A stretch of 64,000 nt of DNA from Dryas octopetala (Eukaryota; Streptophyta; Magnoliopsida; Rosales; Rosaceae): NCBI GenBank assembly GCA_963921425.1, contig OY992837.1, positions 5,119,896 through 5,183,895 on the forward strand, given 5' to 3'. The translations under genes and the position numbers were made by a program. Every line of letters begins with the position of its first letter. Within the stretch, counting starts at the first letter, position 1. Below the pieces are notes generated by a model. That model ran no database searches. It saw nothing but the letters and a program-made list of their open reading frames with translations, and was not told the origin of the DNA. Shown piece by piece: positions 1-11,806 of the stretch.

Positions 1-1158
1 TGGTTAATTTATTATCTTAATTTAATGACAAGATGACATTTATGCTTTTATATTTTATCACATAATAATTTCTTTAATTTTAAAATAAAATCTATCTTTT
101 AGAGTGCCAAGTCAACCCATATAATGCTATATTTACCACATTTTTGTACCATATTTTTATATCATCTTACATGTCATTATTTTATTGGACAAAAAATTTT
201 CTCTTTCTTTTTGGATTTTTGCTTTTATTTTTTAGTGTCCAATGCATAAATGTCATGTAAGTTGCCACATAAGGTGGTATAAAATTATGGTATAAAAATG
301 TGGGATGTCTAGCACTACTGTATCTATTATAAGTAAGTTTTTCTTATTTCCATATTTGTGTTCATGCAATGCAATTTATTATGGCTAGGGCCCTTGTAAC
401 GTGGAGATCATATATAGAGATAATTAGACTTAGGATCTTTAAAAAAATAGTTTTTAGATAGAGACCGAGGGTGTTTTAAAATTTATAAAAAATTCTTTTA
501 ATTCATAATAAAGTCCTTTTAATTTATAAGAAAATTCTTTTAATTAATAATAAAGTCTTTCCTCAATTTGAATGGTATTTTCCCTTCTAGGGTGTAGAGT
601 GAGCTTTGTAGAGGCTGCATGTTTGGTTTTAACTCTGAAATTTTGGGCTCCGGACTCATAAAATGGACTAAACTCTAAGTCTCCCTCTATATATAAAATG
701 CTACGTGTGGTTATCATCTTATCCATACACTTAAATGATTTTGAATTATCAATTGATATATGATTTCTTTTGTGATTCACATTATTGAAGGATGATCAAC
801 AATTAAATAAAATTAATATGTACTTGCATATATATATATTTTTATATATATAAAGTAATATATTCTTTTGACAAATTAATTTGTGGCATTTTTTATTATC
901 AAATTATTAAATTATCGATCTGATTCATATATTTAAACAAGAATCAAGCGATAATTAATAGCCTATAATACAATTAGTAATATACGAGACGGCAAAAATA
1001 TATATAAAATACATACGTGTATTATTCAGAATATTTAATTGCTCTAAAAATACAGTGAAAAATTTGGATATAACTATGGGCCCTATATTGGCAATCTAGC
1101 ATAGAAGCGTATCAGAATGTCTAGTAATTTCTATTCGTATGATTTTTCATTTTTTATT

Positions 1159-1520
1159 GGGTTAAATACAAAAATAGTCCATAAACTTTACACTGATTCT
1201 CAATTTGGTTCATTAACTATAAAAAATGTCAATTTGATCCACGAATTTTCTAAGTTGTACCAAAGCAGTACAAACGTTAATTTTCATCCGAAAATTAACA
1301 GAATTGATCACCTAAAAATGTGATAAACAGATTGAAATGTCTCTGAAAATGTGGTCACTTGTTATGCACATGACCAGTTTTCATTAAATTTTTCAATGAA
1401 AGTTAACGTTTGTACTACTTTGGTACAACTTGAAAAGTTCGTGGACCAAATTGACACTTTTATAGTTAGTGGATCAAATTGAGATGCACTGTAAAATTCA
1501 TGACCTTTTTTATATTTAAC
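1159..1520. mobile_element. MITE with long terminal inverted repeats, MULE-like
   Basis: The left arm starts GGGTTAAATACAAAAATAG. Its reverse complement recurs at the right end, with roughly 130 bases of good match per arm, including GTTGTACCAAAG and CAATTTGATCCAC blocks. The identical sequence CATTTTTTATT lies directly outside both ends (1148-1158 and 1521-1531), as expected of a target-site duplication. The long arms and the 9-11 bp duplication fit a non-autonomous Mutator-like element. There is no transposase. Confidence 0.8.
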
Positions 1521-3541
1521 CATTTTTTATTTGTTGAAAAAAAAAAGGCACAATGCCAAAGTTATGCGTTGAAACTCATCCAAAGATCAACATCGACAGA
1601 TAAGAGGATGAAGGGCAGCCTGGATGACCCCTCTTCCATTTATTTGTCTGACATACATAAGGACATATCAGAATGATTCCATATATATACTTTCTCTGTT
1701 GTTAGACTAGAGACATATATGAAGTTTTATGCTCAACTATATGTATATATATATTTCCTATAATTTATAGAATTTAAAAGGAAAAAAAAAAAAAAAGACA
1801 ATGCAGTCTAGCTATAAGGTTCCCAATTTTACTTCTATATAAAAATTGTTTCTGTGCATGACTCGAATTCTCGAGAATCAAGTTACTTAAAATTTTGAAG
1901 TAAATAAGAAAATATAGCTACCTAGACCCTAAAATGCTGATTGTCCAGAATCATGAACTAGCTAAACTAGTTGACTTTCTTTCCATTTAATTTGTCTCGT
2001 AGGTTAGAGTAAATTTGAGATCGATATCTTTCTGTCTAAGCAAGTTTGATATTCATGTTTTCCTTGTAGTAAGAGCTATATATGTATTGATCTGCTGACT
2101 CAAGGTAACCAAAAGCATGACCCATGTATGCTCTCTTAACATTTAATTACTTGATTCACAAGGGTTGGAATTTAGATGCCTAATTTATAAATATATTCTC
2201 TATCTATAGATGTTCACATATTAGAAAATATGGCTAGAATTCTCTTATCAAATAACTAATTAGGCCGGCCTATACATTCCACCATAATTTTACTTAATAA
2301 TTAACAATTTAATAAAATAACATGTCAAATTCCTAACAAGAATATAATATTTCTACGTCTAACAATATAACAATCTATTACCTAAAATTGTATTGAATGA
2401 ACCATCAAAATATCTTCATAATTTCTTCTTCTAAAAAAAGTTGACTTAAATGCTCATCTATACATCCCGTGTGGACCAAGCTAATTGGCATAATGCAGCC
2501 CAACTGCATCGACAAGTTTTATTAGAGCTTGATGGGGTTCAGTCAGAGCATGCAGGTGGTGAATCATAGAAATTGGTAACAACAAATTCATTTTCAATTA
2601 ATTAGTTAGTCTCCTCAATTATATATATAAACATTTCTCAAAGGGAAATAGGCCTTTAGACCCGCCTTCAATTAATGTATTTCGTGCCTTGCGGTGTATA
2701 TCAACTATATATACTTATATGAAGTAATTCTTAGTCATTACTCAAATACTCTTTCCTCTTTCAACAATAATCTAAAATCAAATTTCATTGATGTAATTAT
2801 AACTATTAACTGCGTACCGTCAAGGCGTCAACAATACCAGGAAACTTTAATTAATAGCTACCAGCAGCACAACCACTTTAAAGTCTGAAAAGCACTACGT
2901 GTAAAATATTTATTATATCCTAAGTCGTATACATGCAACTTGGTAATTATTAATAATATTTTTCAGTGAAATGAATGAATTAATTGTTTTTGCAGGCCAG
3001 ATTTATTACAATTAATAATCAGATATAGTTAAGACTAGATTAAAGAGTTAAAAAATGAATGCCTGCATGCAATTATTTTATTTTATTTTATAATAATAGT
3101 AATTTCATAATAATAAACATAGATAATAATATTACACGTTGTCCTGGATAAAAGTCGTTGGCAGCAGGCGGCTTCTTTAATATTGGAGTGTGGAGAGCCA
3201 AAGGTTTCTCCTAATCTCAACAATAAAATACGCAACTGTACGTTTGTGGAATCAATTATGTGGGCATATGCATATATGATAATTGCTTGCTTTCAAGTTG
3301 TCTGTTTCTTGAGGGAGAGAGAGAGTGATTGACAGATGTTTTTTCTTTTTCTTTTTCTTTTTGGGGCAATTTATATAAGAGGATTGACAACAGATTGAGT
3401 GAATGAGGATGAGTTGGTTAATGTTGATATCTACCACATGGAAACTTATGCAATAAGAGAATTCATTCCAAACTCTAGTTTCATGCATCAATACTATTTT
3501 TAAAAAGTAACTAACTAACTTTTAGTTATATTAAAAACTTG

Positions 3542-3924
3542 GGTTGATTACAGATATTATCATCAAACAATCTCATGTTTAACACTTTGCTCTTCAACAA
3601 TTTTAACACTTTATCCTCCAAATTTAATTTCGTGAAACACTTTATCCCAAAATTGTTAAAACGTCAGTTTTGCACACGTATCGTCATGTGACATTCTATT
3701 TATTACATTTTCGTGTTAATTATCAATTGAAGCAAAAAATAAGAAGACAAAAATGCCCTTAATTAAGCAGAAAGCTACGTGGTACTAAGTGTGCAAAACT
3801 GACGAAGAAATTGACTTTTTAACGGTCTTGGGATAATGTGTTTAATGAAATTAAGTTTTGAGGGGTAATGTGTAAAAAAAATTAGTTTGGAAGGCAAACT
3901 GTCAAGAGAATAACTTACGGATAC
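3542..3924. mobile_element. Degenerate inverted-repeat MITE
   Basis: Two arms of about 130 bases are imperfect reverse complements. Examples are AACACTTTATCC and TTAATTTCGTGAAACAC on the left against GGATAATGTG and GTTTAATGAAATTAAG on the right, with GTTTTGCACAC and GTGTGCAAAAC at the inner edges. The outer boundaries are uncertain and I could not find a convincing target duplication, so this copy is older or its ends are misplaced. It is probably of the same MULE-like class as the other long-arm MITEs. Confidence 0.65.
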
Positions 3925-4505
3925 CACAGCTGATATCCCCCTCTCTCTATCTTTTTTTTTTTTTTTTTTTCTCTCTCTCTCTCTCTCTTCTCCGTCTGCT
4001 CTATTTCTCTCACTGCCATTATACAAGCCTGCCCCTATCACAGGGGCATGCAAGTAATTCTCAAGTGTCAAACGTGACATATTTTAGAGGTAGTATATGT
4101 AATTAACCCTAAAAAGTTTTAACTGCTTCTGTGCATACATACAGAGATATGTATGCGATTATGCGTGGTTAAACATAGTATATATATATATACACACAGA
4201 AATTAAGTTACCAGAAAAAAATAGCATATGGGTTATTGTTATTTTGCTAAATAGTCTAATGCAATTCGAATAACACATTCAAATAAAAAATTAATAAAAT
4301 CTATAATTCAAATTTAGAACGTGATAATATAGTATGTCACACTATTTGACAATAGCACATTTTCATTATTATAAAAGAAATATAATTTTTGCATTCACAT
4401 TTGGGTGATCTATACCTAGTTCAAACGAGATTATATGGAACGAGATTATACGAAAATCATTTAAGTCAATCATGTACAAAAAGTTTTTCATAAGTAAAGA
4501 ATTCT

Positions 4506-4637
4506 AGTATAGATCCCGTATGAACAAACTTTATACATAAGATTAGCATTAAACATAAGATTAGCATTAAACAATTTCTGTATAGATCCCGTATGAACAA
4601 ACTTTATACATAAGATTAGTATTAAACAATTTCCGTA
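4506..4637. repeat. Short tandem duplication
   Basis: The block GTATAGATCCCGTATG followed by AACAAACTTTATACATAAG occurs twice about 74 bases apart. The segment ATAAGATTAGCATTAAAC is repeated a further time between them. The copies differ by one or two bases, so the duplication is fairly recent. Confidence 0.75.
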
Positions 4638-4751
4638 TAGGATTTTATTCAAATTATGTGTTGATGACGACACGCATGTGAGAATTCCTAATATGTGCAT
4701 CAGTAATATAGAAATCTGTTTCATGAATATGACTAGTTGAGATAAGAAAAA

Positions 4752-4801
4752 GGTTCAAATCATTTTCTTGGCCAAAAAAAAAAAAAGGTTCAATCATTTT
4801 C
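4752..4801 (+). repeat. TTGGCC-poly(A) micro-insertion
   Basis: The sequence TTGGCC followed by 13 A (4768-4786) is bracketed by GGTTCAAATCATTTTC (4752-4767) and GGTTCAATCATTTTC (4787-4801), which differ by one base. The duplication next to a poly(A) tract is the mark of target-primed reverse transcription. Only about six non-A bases of the insert remain. Confidence 0.75.
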
Positions 4802-4902
4802 ATGCTGAATTGATGGGACCCTTGGGGGTGAGGGAGCCAGCTTTTACTCACGAGGAGAGTGCAAAAGTGGAATTAACATGTTGATATTTGCTAATTGTGT
4901 TA

Positions 4903-5769
4903 TGGTGCATTTGGATGGAGAAAAAAAACTTAAAATTTAAATAAAACTTAGTATTTAAGAAATTATATGCTCTAATTTCCTTGTTTGGGTACATAAATAC
5001 ATAATTTTTCAAATTCTATGTGGAAAAAAACTTGGGATTTAAAAGCTGTAAATTCCAAGTTTAAATTCCACCTAAATTGGTGTCATTTTTAAAATTCCAG
5101 TTTTTATAAAAAAGAAAAAGTCGTGTTCACCCATCACCTTGCCAATTAATCACAATACCACCACCACTACCACCATGCTGCCGCTACCACCACCTCTGCC
5201 GCCACCACCTCTGCCGCCACCACCACTGTCGCCACTACCACCTCTGCCGCCACTACCACCACCTCTGCCACCACTACCACCACCATTGTCGCCACTACCA
5301 CAACTACCACCGTCGTCGCCACCGCCACCACAACAACCACCAACACCACCTCTGCCGCCACCACCTATGCCGCCACTACCGCCGCTGCCGCCGCCACCAT
5401 CACCACAAACTGACACCGCCACCACCACCACCACCACCGACACTGACACCATCGCCACCACCGCCAATGCCGCTGTTGCCGCCACCTCCAATACTCCAAT
5501 TTTCGTCGTCACCATTTCTTCCACCACTCGTGGACCATTACCCCTACTACCATCGTCAACTAACCACAAGCATTATTTTTATTGTTGCCACAATGCATCA
5601 CCATCACTCTTTTATAAAACTACTATAAATTCCGTATTTAAATTCCATTATGATTACATTTATCCAAACAAAAGAATTTACAAATTTTAAAATTTTAAAT
5701 AACGTCATTTTAAATTCCGTCATTTGTGAATTCCTAAGTAGTTTCAAACTACTTCATCCAAACGCACTA
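4903..5769. mobile_element. Tourist/PIF-Harbinger-like element with CCA/CCG repeat core
   Basis: The left end reads TGGTGCATTTGGATGGAG and the right end, reversed, TAGTGCGTTTGGATGAAG. Both ends are flanked by the trinucleotide TTA (4900-4902 and 5770-5772), the usual PIF/Harbinger target duplication. AT-rich arms enclose a block of CCA/CCG trinucleotides at about 5156-5470. The block leaves both strands open in more than one frame without coding for anything recognisable. There is no transposase, so the element is non-autonomous. Confidence 0.7.
5156..5470. repeat. CCA/CCG trinucleotide minisatellite
   Basis: About 300 bases are built almost entirely from CCA, CCG, CTA and CTG triplets. They translate to proline/threonine-rich or glycine/valine-rich low-complexity strings depending on frame and strand. 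The block lies inside the Tourist-like element and is much more GC-rich than its surroundings. Confidence 0.9.
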
Positions 5770-6414
5770 TTAAAGTTCCCAATTTGATTCTAAACCCAAT
5801 TACACTATTTGATGTAAAATGCAGTTGTTAATTAGAATTTAAACTCTGAGTTTAAAGGCCGGCACATGCAGGATTAGGTTTCACTTGATGAACAAATTAC
5901 GTACAGTAGTGAACACACAAAGAAAGCCAAACTTACTTAATTACCATGCAAAAGCGTGATAAGCCAAGCTTTAATGAGCGACGAGGCCGGCGCCTAAAAA
6001 CTAAAAAAGGAGGCTAATTAATTGAATGTAATGCTGGTGTTGGTATCGACCTCCAAGTCTCCAACCACTCACAACAACTGCCCTAATTTCTAAGTCAACA
6101 AAGTCTCTCTGGCCAATCCATTAACCCCTCTGCTTAATTAAAATTCTCAAAAGAAATTTTATCAAAAAGAAAAATACGTACATGTCAGTATTTTATTTAT
6201 TTATTAAAAATAATTAATAATTAATTTTAAATTTAAATAAATAAAACTTTCTATAACACCATTTGATGAACATATTTAATGGTTGTAGTAGTGATAAAAA
6301 AAAAAATAAAAAAAAAAAAGTCAAATGCACAATATTTTCTCCCAACCACACGTAATGTTTTCATGGCACTATAGAAAGTTAGAAAGTTCAACTTGAACAA
6401 GATGGTCATCTTTT

Positions 6415-6432
6415 TCCCTCCTTTTAAAACCC
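6415..6432 (+). promoter_or_regulatory. Possible TATA-like element of GPAT6
   Basis: A TTTTAAAA core lies about 105 bases before the GPAT6 start codon, followed by a CT-rich leader (6480-6522) typical of plant 5' untranslated regions. This is a weak match to the TATAAA consensus and is only suggestive. Confidence 0.35.
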
Positions 6433-6529
6433 CATCTATTGCTTCTCCCTCCTCATAACATAAACTTTGGCCTCACCCCACAAAAACACACAACACACCT
6501 CTCCCTCTCCCTCTCCCTCTCTAGTGGTC

Positions 6530-9103
6530 ATGGGGGCACATTGTCACAACTTTGAGGCAATTTCGAGATGTAGCACCGAGGGCCGGTCGAACCAGACGGT
6601 GGCTGCAGACCTCGATGGCACCCTCCTCATCTCTCGCAGTGCCTTCCCATATTTCATGCTTGTTGCCATTGAAGCTGGTAGTCTCCTAAGAGGACTAGTA
6701 CTACTAGCCTCAGTCCCATTTGTCTACTTCACCTACTTGTTCATCTCAGAGTCCATGGCAATCAACACCTTCATCTTCATCTCCTTCGCAGGGCTGAAGA
6801 TCAAGGACATTGAGATGGTCTCGAGGTCTGTCCTCCCCAAGTTTTATGCAGAAGATGTCCACCCACAAACTTGGAAAGTGTTCAACTCATTTGGCAAGAG
6901 ATATATTATCACAGCCAATCCTAGAATTCTGGTGGAGCCTTTTGTCAAACACTTTCTGGGCGCTGATAAGGTTCTTGGGACTGAATTGGAGGTGACCAAG
7001 TCCGGGAGGGCCACTGGGTTTGTCAAGAAACCAGGTGTTCTAGTCGGAGAACACAAAAGAGAAGCCATTCTCAAGGAATTTGGTACCAACTTGCCAGATT
7101 TGGGCTTGGGAGATAGAGAGACTGACCATGATTTCATGTCCATTTGTAAGGTAATGCCTCAACATGCATCATTCACCACCCATTATTTACTGACTTTCTG
7201 TTTATCAAATATTTTATTTCTTTAAATTTAGATTCAATAAAATAAAATGACAGTGTTTTATTCAATCAAATCGGAACTCAGTACTACATTTCCAGTTTTG
7301 TTTGTTGTCTTTCTTTTGTGTTGTGGGCATTAAAGGTTAGAGCTGAGCTGTTTCTTAGCTGAATATAAATATAGTACAATATTAAAAGACACACACCATT
7401 TGTCTAGATTTATTACAAGTTTGGTGAGAGCCTTAATGACTAACAATATGATCGGCCATTACATGTATTTTAATTAGAGCAAAGTTTTTAATAACATGAA
7501 ATTAGCCTCTTCGAGCTAGCCTCAGCCTCAATGTCTTTTAGGCTATATGCTTTTAATTTTTGTTTTTTGTTTTTTGTTTTGGGCCACATATGCTTTTCAA
7601 TTTCTGTTTCATTCTTTTAACCTTGAAATCTAGTTGTGATTCATGAGGTACAAACCCCATTTATTTCACCTAGTGTGACAACTGACACCCCATACACTCT
7701 TCATGCCCAACCCACCTTTATTTTAATCCAATTTAAGTCCCATATTTCGTACCTCAACAAAGAAAAATGAAACTGTAATGTACACTTGAATTACCATTTC
7801 TTCATTTATTGCTCAAGCGAGATCCTTGTGACTTGTACAGTTGTACCCAGCTTCTTTTCACCGCAATAAAACTTTAAATAGGATAATATTAGTTTGTTAA
7901 ACAGTGGGATCGACAACATAAAATGTTTATATATATATTTTACATTCATGCCAATTGCCATCACCATTTTTCTGTTTCTAACAAGATTCTGTTGGGAATA
8001 CCTCGTGGTTTCGGATTGTAATTTTTTAATTTTTTTTCCCTTAAAAAAAGTTTAATTGGGTTGAAATAAAACTTTGGTGCGCGCATTTCTATATATATAG
8101 AGCAAGTCCCTGAGAATTAATATTCTAACAAAGTCTTAACAATATTAGACTTATATTTTTTTTTTCCCCATGTTAACAATATGAGTCATTCACGAAATTC
8201 CTATGTGTTTGGACTTGTGAATTGCAGGAAGGGTACATGGTCCCAAGAACCAAATGTGAGGCACTACCAAGAAACAAGCTTCTAAGCCCTGTGATATTCC
8301 ATGAGGGCCGTTTGGTCCAGAGACCTACCCCTTTGGTTGCCCTCTTGAGCTTCTTATGGATGCCAATTGGTATCCTTCTGTCCCTCCTAAGAGTCTACAC
8401 CAACATCCCATTGCCTGAGAGAATTGCCAGATACAACTACAAGTTCCTAGGGATTAACCTTATTGTTAAGGGTACCCCCCCACCTGCACCCAAGAAAGGC
8501 CAAAGTGGAGTCCTATTTGTGTGCAACCACAGGACAGTGTTAGACCCAGTTGTGACAGCAGTGGCATTGGGGAGAAAAATCAGTTGTGTCACATATAGCA
8601 TTAGCAAATTCACTGAAATGATTTCTCCAATTAAGGCTGTGGCTTTGTCTAGGGAAAGAGAGAAAGATGCAGCTAATATCAAGCGTTTGCTTGAGGAAGG
8701 GGACTTGGTGATATGCCCAGAAGGGACTACTTGCAGAGAGCCATTTCTTCTGAGGTTTAGTGCTCTGTTTGCTGAGCTTACTGATAGGATTGTCCCAGTT
8801 GCAATTAACACCAAGCAGAGTGTGTTCTATGGGACAACAGTCCGGGGACACAAGCTTTTGGACCCTTATTTTGTGTTCATGAATCCCATGCCCACTTATG
8901 AGATCACATTCTTGAATCAGCTCCCAACAGAGCTGACTTGCAAAGGTGGGAAATCAGCCATTGAAGTTGCAAACTACATTCAGAGGGTGTTGGCTGGGAC
9001 TTTAGGGTTTGAGTGCACAAATTTGACTAGGAAGGACAAGTATGCCATGCTTGCAGGCACAGATGGGATGGTTTCATCCAAGAAAGAAAATGGAAAGGCC
9101 TAA
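6530..9103 (+). CDS. GPAT6: Glycerol-3-phosphate 2-O-acyltransferase/phosphatase, GPAT6-type
   Basis: Land-plant GPAT4/6/8 enzymes transfer omega-oxidised acyl groups from acyl-CoA to the sn-2 position of glycerol-3-phosphate and remove the phosphate, giving 2-monoacylglycerol for cutin. They act at the endoplasmic reticulum. Two exons, 6530-7150 and 8228-9103, give 498 residues (Arabidopsis GPAT6 is about 501). The ATG at 6530 begins [14 protein letters not shown], which matches the family start. The same frame is open upstream without an ATG. The N-terminal HAD-like phosphatase domain keeps DLDGT (D27, D29) and GDRETDHD (about 194-201), so phosphatase activity is expected. The acyltransferase domain keeps NHRTVLDP (H308, D313) and [10 protein letters not shown] (from 371). 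Hydrophobic segments lie near residues 40-85 and 245-270. The intron is GT-AG, about 1.08 kb, and carries a micro-insertion. GPAT6 is the best fit; GPAT4/8 are less likely. Confidence 0.95.
7545..7603 (-). repeat. Micro-insertion with A-rich tail in GPAT6 intron
   Basis: On the minus strand the insert (7561-7587) reads GTGGCCCAAAAC followed by an A-rich CAAAAAA run. It is flanked by ATATGCTTTTAATTTT and ATATGCTTTTCAATTT, an imperfect 16-base duplication. It resembles the TTGGCC-A(n) inserts elsewhere in the window but in reverse orientation. Confidence 0.55.
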
Positions 9104-10168
9104 GATGAAGAAGGGGGATCAAGTTCTATTACCAATTTACCCTATTGTTTCCAATATGTTCAAAACTTTTCTCTTAAAAATGAAATTGATTGTGACAATT
9201 GTTATAAAACTGTTAGTATTGAATTAATGTACATCTGTATTTTGGATATCTGCAAAGTATTTTGTTACTCTTTGTTATGTACTTATGTGGTTCAGGGGGT
9301 CAAACCCATTGGGTCATTGTCGTGCACTCGTGCCTTGTAAATGCTTCTCATTATGGTGGGCCTGGTGGTAATGCCTGCAGGGCCCAAGATGATTAGGAGA
9401 CTGGTTTGAATGTGGCATTTATGGCATTGTAAATATTGTCTCATCGACGCAGACCCAACATCAAAATAAAGAGACACCTGGCTGAAGTGAATAGTGTTTA
9501 TTACTGACATTTTCCCTGTACCAATTATATTGGTGGAAGATCAATATAACTAACATTCCTGCAATTTGGAGACAGCCCAATTCCAGTTCTATTTCTCTGA
9601 CCATAGTGCAGTTTCTGACTTGGAGTAGAGAGAGCTCAGATCATATAATTGGTGTGTTGAAAATTGGCTGAATGCCTTGTAGCTTGTTGAATGCCAAGTA
9701 TTATGAAGATCATGTATGTATACCATTTTTTTAGAACTTTCTCATATTCAGTCTTCTCCAGTTTCACAGTATATCATTTCATACTTATTTTGCCTAGAAC
9801 AAATTAAACAACAATTTGTATTAAGCAAATTTCACCCATTTTAAAGTTTTGTTAATACTGATGAATCAACAATTAATGCTTCTTAATTTCCAAGCAAAAG
9901 AAGAAGAATACTGAAATTAATTGACTAGCATGCATGACACTTTGTCAGTAGTAGGTCCAAACATTATACACACTCACATTTATATTTGACCTCATAACAA
10001 AAAGGGGATAGTTTAAAGTACAATGATGAATTCCAATAAATTAGTAACAATAAAAAAAATAAATTCCAATTAATTAAACTACTGATCGAGTGATCGATCA
10101 ACTAATATTCATTTTTCTTAATTATTAAAAGGAAGGACGCTCTCTCTCTCTCTATTATGTATTTTGAA

Positions 10169-10538
10169 GAGTTAATTATATTTATATCTCTAAAGTTTAT
10201 TGTTTCTTCACATACACTCCCTGAGGTTTCAAAAATTACGCATACACCCTTTGAGATTTCAAAACTATTGCATATAACCCCCTACAAGAGAAAAAAATAA
10301 ATAAACAAAAAAGAAAATATTTGTATTGAGATTGAACCTTACACCTTGAGTAATGTTATTAGGCCATTTAACCCCTTAGCATATCATTTTGCATAATTTC
10401 TCATCATTTTTCGTCTCACTATAGAGGGTGATATGAAACAGTTTTGAAACCTCAGGGAGTGTATGTGTAATTGTTGAAATCTTAAGGGGTGTATGTGAAA
10501 ATACGATAAACTTCAGCATGTGTAAGTGTAATTAACTC
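10169..10538 (+). mobile_element. MULE-type MITE, family A copy 1
   Basis: The element begins GAGTTAATTA and ends TAATTAACTC. Long inverted arms contain the repeated phrase CACATACA(C/T)(C/T)CCCTGAGGTTT. The 9-base sequence TATTTTGAA flanks both ends (10160-10168 and 10539-10547), a perfect target duplication of Mutator length. The inner part (CCCCCTACAAGAG, then A-rich) is nearly identical to copy 2 at 28979. It has no coding capacity. Confidence 0.9.
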
Positions 10539-11295
10539 TATTTTGAAAGGTCAACCTCTTGGCTGTGCATTGATGATGCATGGGTGGGCCCTAGCTAGCT
10601 AGCTTTCTTCATGAGCATATATCTTGCTGCTATATGTATGTAAGAGCAGCATATATATATATATATAGGGACCCTTTCTATAAATTTTACCAGCTCGATT
10701 TTGTCCATTCCAACTTAATTATAGAGGCCTTTGTGCTTTGCCACTGTACAGCGCGTTATCACGTGGAATGACACCACCCAGCACAGGCAGTCAGCTGCAC
10801 ATAACTTCTTATTTCATCCCCATCTGGCCAATTGGGACCTTTTGCCCAAAAACCATAATATATAAGCACATTCCCAGTCTTAAATTTCACATGATGCATG
10901 TTCAAAAGTTAGGTTGGCTGGCTAGCTAGACTTTCAGTTTTTATTTTTCGTTACAATAAAGTTTGGCCTCCCAAATAGAAATTAAACTGCTCCATGGTTA
11001 TGTAACTTATGTTTCATGTTAGTGTCCTATATATATGTAGGTCAGGCGACTCACTGGCCAATTAATCTTCTTGAGTCTTGACAGTACTTAGGTATAATTG
11101 TGTGTGATCCCATATATCATATACGTACCAGCATATGAGTTGTCTTGTTCATGAATCATAATCCCATATTGGGCCCACTTTCCACACGTACGTTTAAGAT
11201 CAGCTTGTGCTTGCCCTTATAAAGATTATCCTCATATCTTGTATACAATAATTTTTTGCATCAAACAGTTGGCTTCGTACCTTCCTATATAATTA

Positions 11296-11329
11296 AACGA
11301 GTGTACTTGCCAAAAAAAAAAACGAGTGT
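11296..11329 (+). repeat. Micro-insertion ACTTGCC-A(9)
   Basis: ACTTGCC followed by nine A (11305-11320) sits between two perfect copies of AACGAGTGT (11296-11304 and 11321-11329). The structure is that of a poly(A)-tailed insertion with a 9-base target duplication and almost no body. Confidence 0.65.
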
Positions 11330-11752
11330 GCGACTATAAGATGGGCTTGATACCAAAAACAACCCAAGTTTTACTGTTTTCACCATAGATCAATATAGAA
11401 CCCAATTAGTAGCTACATGGACCTTGGGCTTATGGGCCTAGACTTCGAATGGCATGTTTATCATGTTTGGGCTAACTATCCTTTACCAAGATCAAGTAAA
11501 GAAGGGTATTTGGGCCAACATCTCTCTCAGTGTAGAGAATTTTTTAAGTTTTTAACTGCTCCTTTATAACAGAGAGAAAACTTAATACAGTAGTTGAATC
11601 ACCAAAAAGGGTTTCTGTGGAATTTTGTAATTTACACACAATTACACAAGTAAGCATCGAGTAATATGGTGAAGCAAGAAGGGTATTTGGGTCAATATCA
11701 GCATAGAACTTTCCGCGGTCTCTCAATCTCTCGCTTCTCTGTCCTACAAGTC

Positions 11753-11796
11753 CCGTGAAGTTGAAGACTGGAAAAGCATCATCTTCAACTTCACGG
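11753..11796 (+). promoter_or_regulatory. Perfect 15-bp hairpin in the BTB gene leader
   Basis: CCGTGAAGTTGAAGA (11753-11767) and its exact reverse complement TCTTCAACTTCACGG (11782-11796) are separated by a 14-base loop. The hairpin ends 10 bases before the ATG of the BTB gene. In the mRNA it would form a strong stem close to the start codon, which could hinder scanning ribosomes. Whether it lies in the transcript depends on the start site, which is not known. Confidence 0.7.
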
Positions 11797-11806
11797 CCTT
11801 GCATTA

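Larger units (their letters stand above)
1..6529. other. Gene-free AT-rich region upstream of GPAT6
   Basis: No open reading frame here resembles a known protein. The stretch holds three inverted-repeat elements (about 1159-1520, 3542-3924 and 4903-5769), a short tandem duplication at 4506-4637, one micro-insertion near 4768, and AT and CT simple repeats. The 183- and 139-residue frames around 5139-5690 are translations of a CCA/CCG repeat and not genes. About 470-690 resembles 41840-42250, so a degraded dispersed repeat is likely there too. Confidence 0.7.
9104..11806. other. Intergenic region between GPAT6 and the BTB gene
   Basis: Apart from the MULE-like MITE at 10169-10538, a micro-insertion near 11305, a CT run (about 10140) and AT repeats (about 10650), nothing gene-like is visible. 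Open frames here are below 90 codons and have no recognisable product. The last about 100 bases form the CT-rich leader of the BTB gene. Confidence 0.65.

Noticed and set aside
5139-5690. 183-codon proline-rich frame and its 139-codon opposite-strand frame
   Set aside because: Both are translations of the CCA/CCG array in a Tourist-like element. The residue pattern follows the triplets and changes wholesale with frame, with no splice-supported extension or domain.
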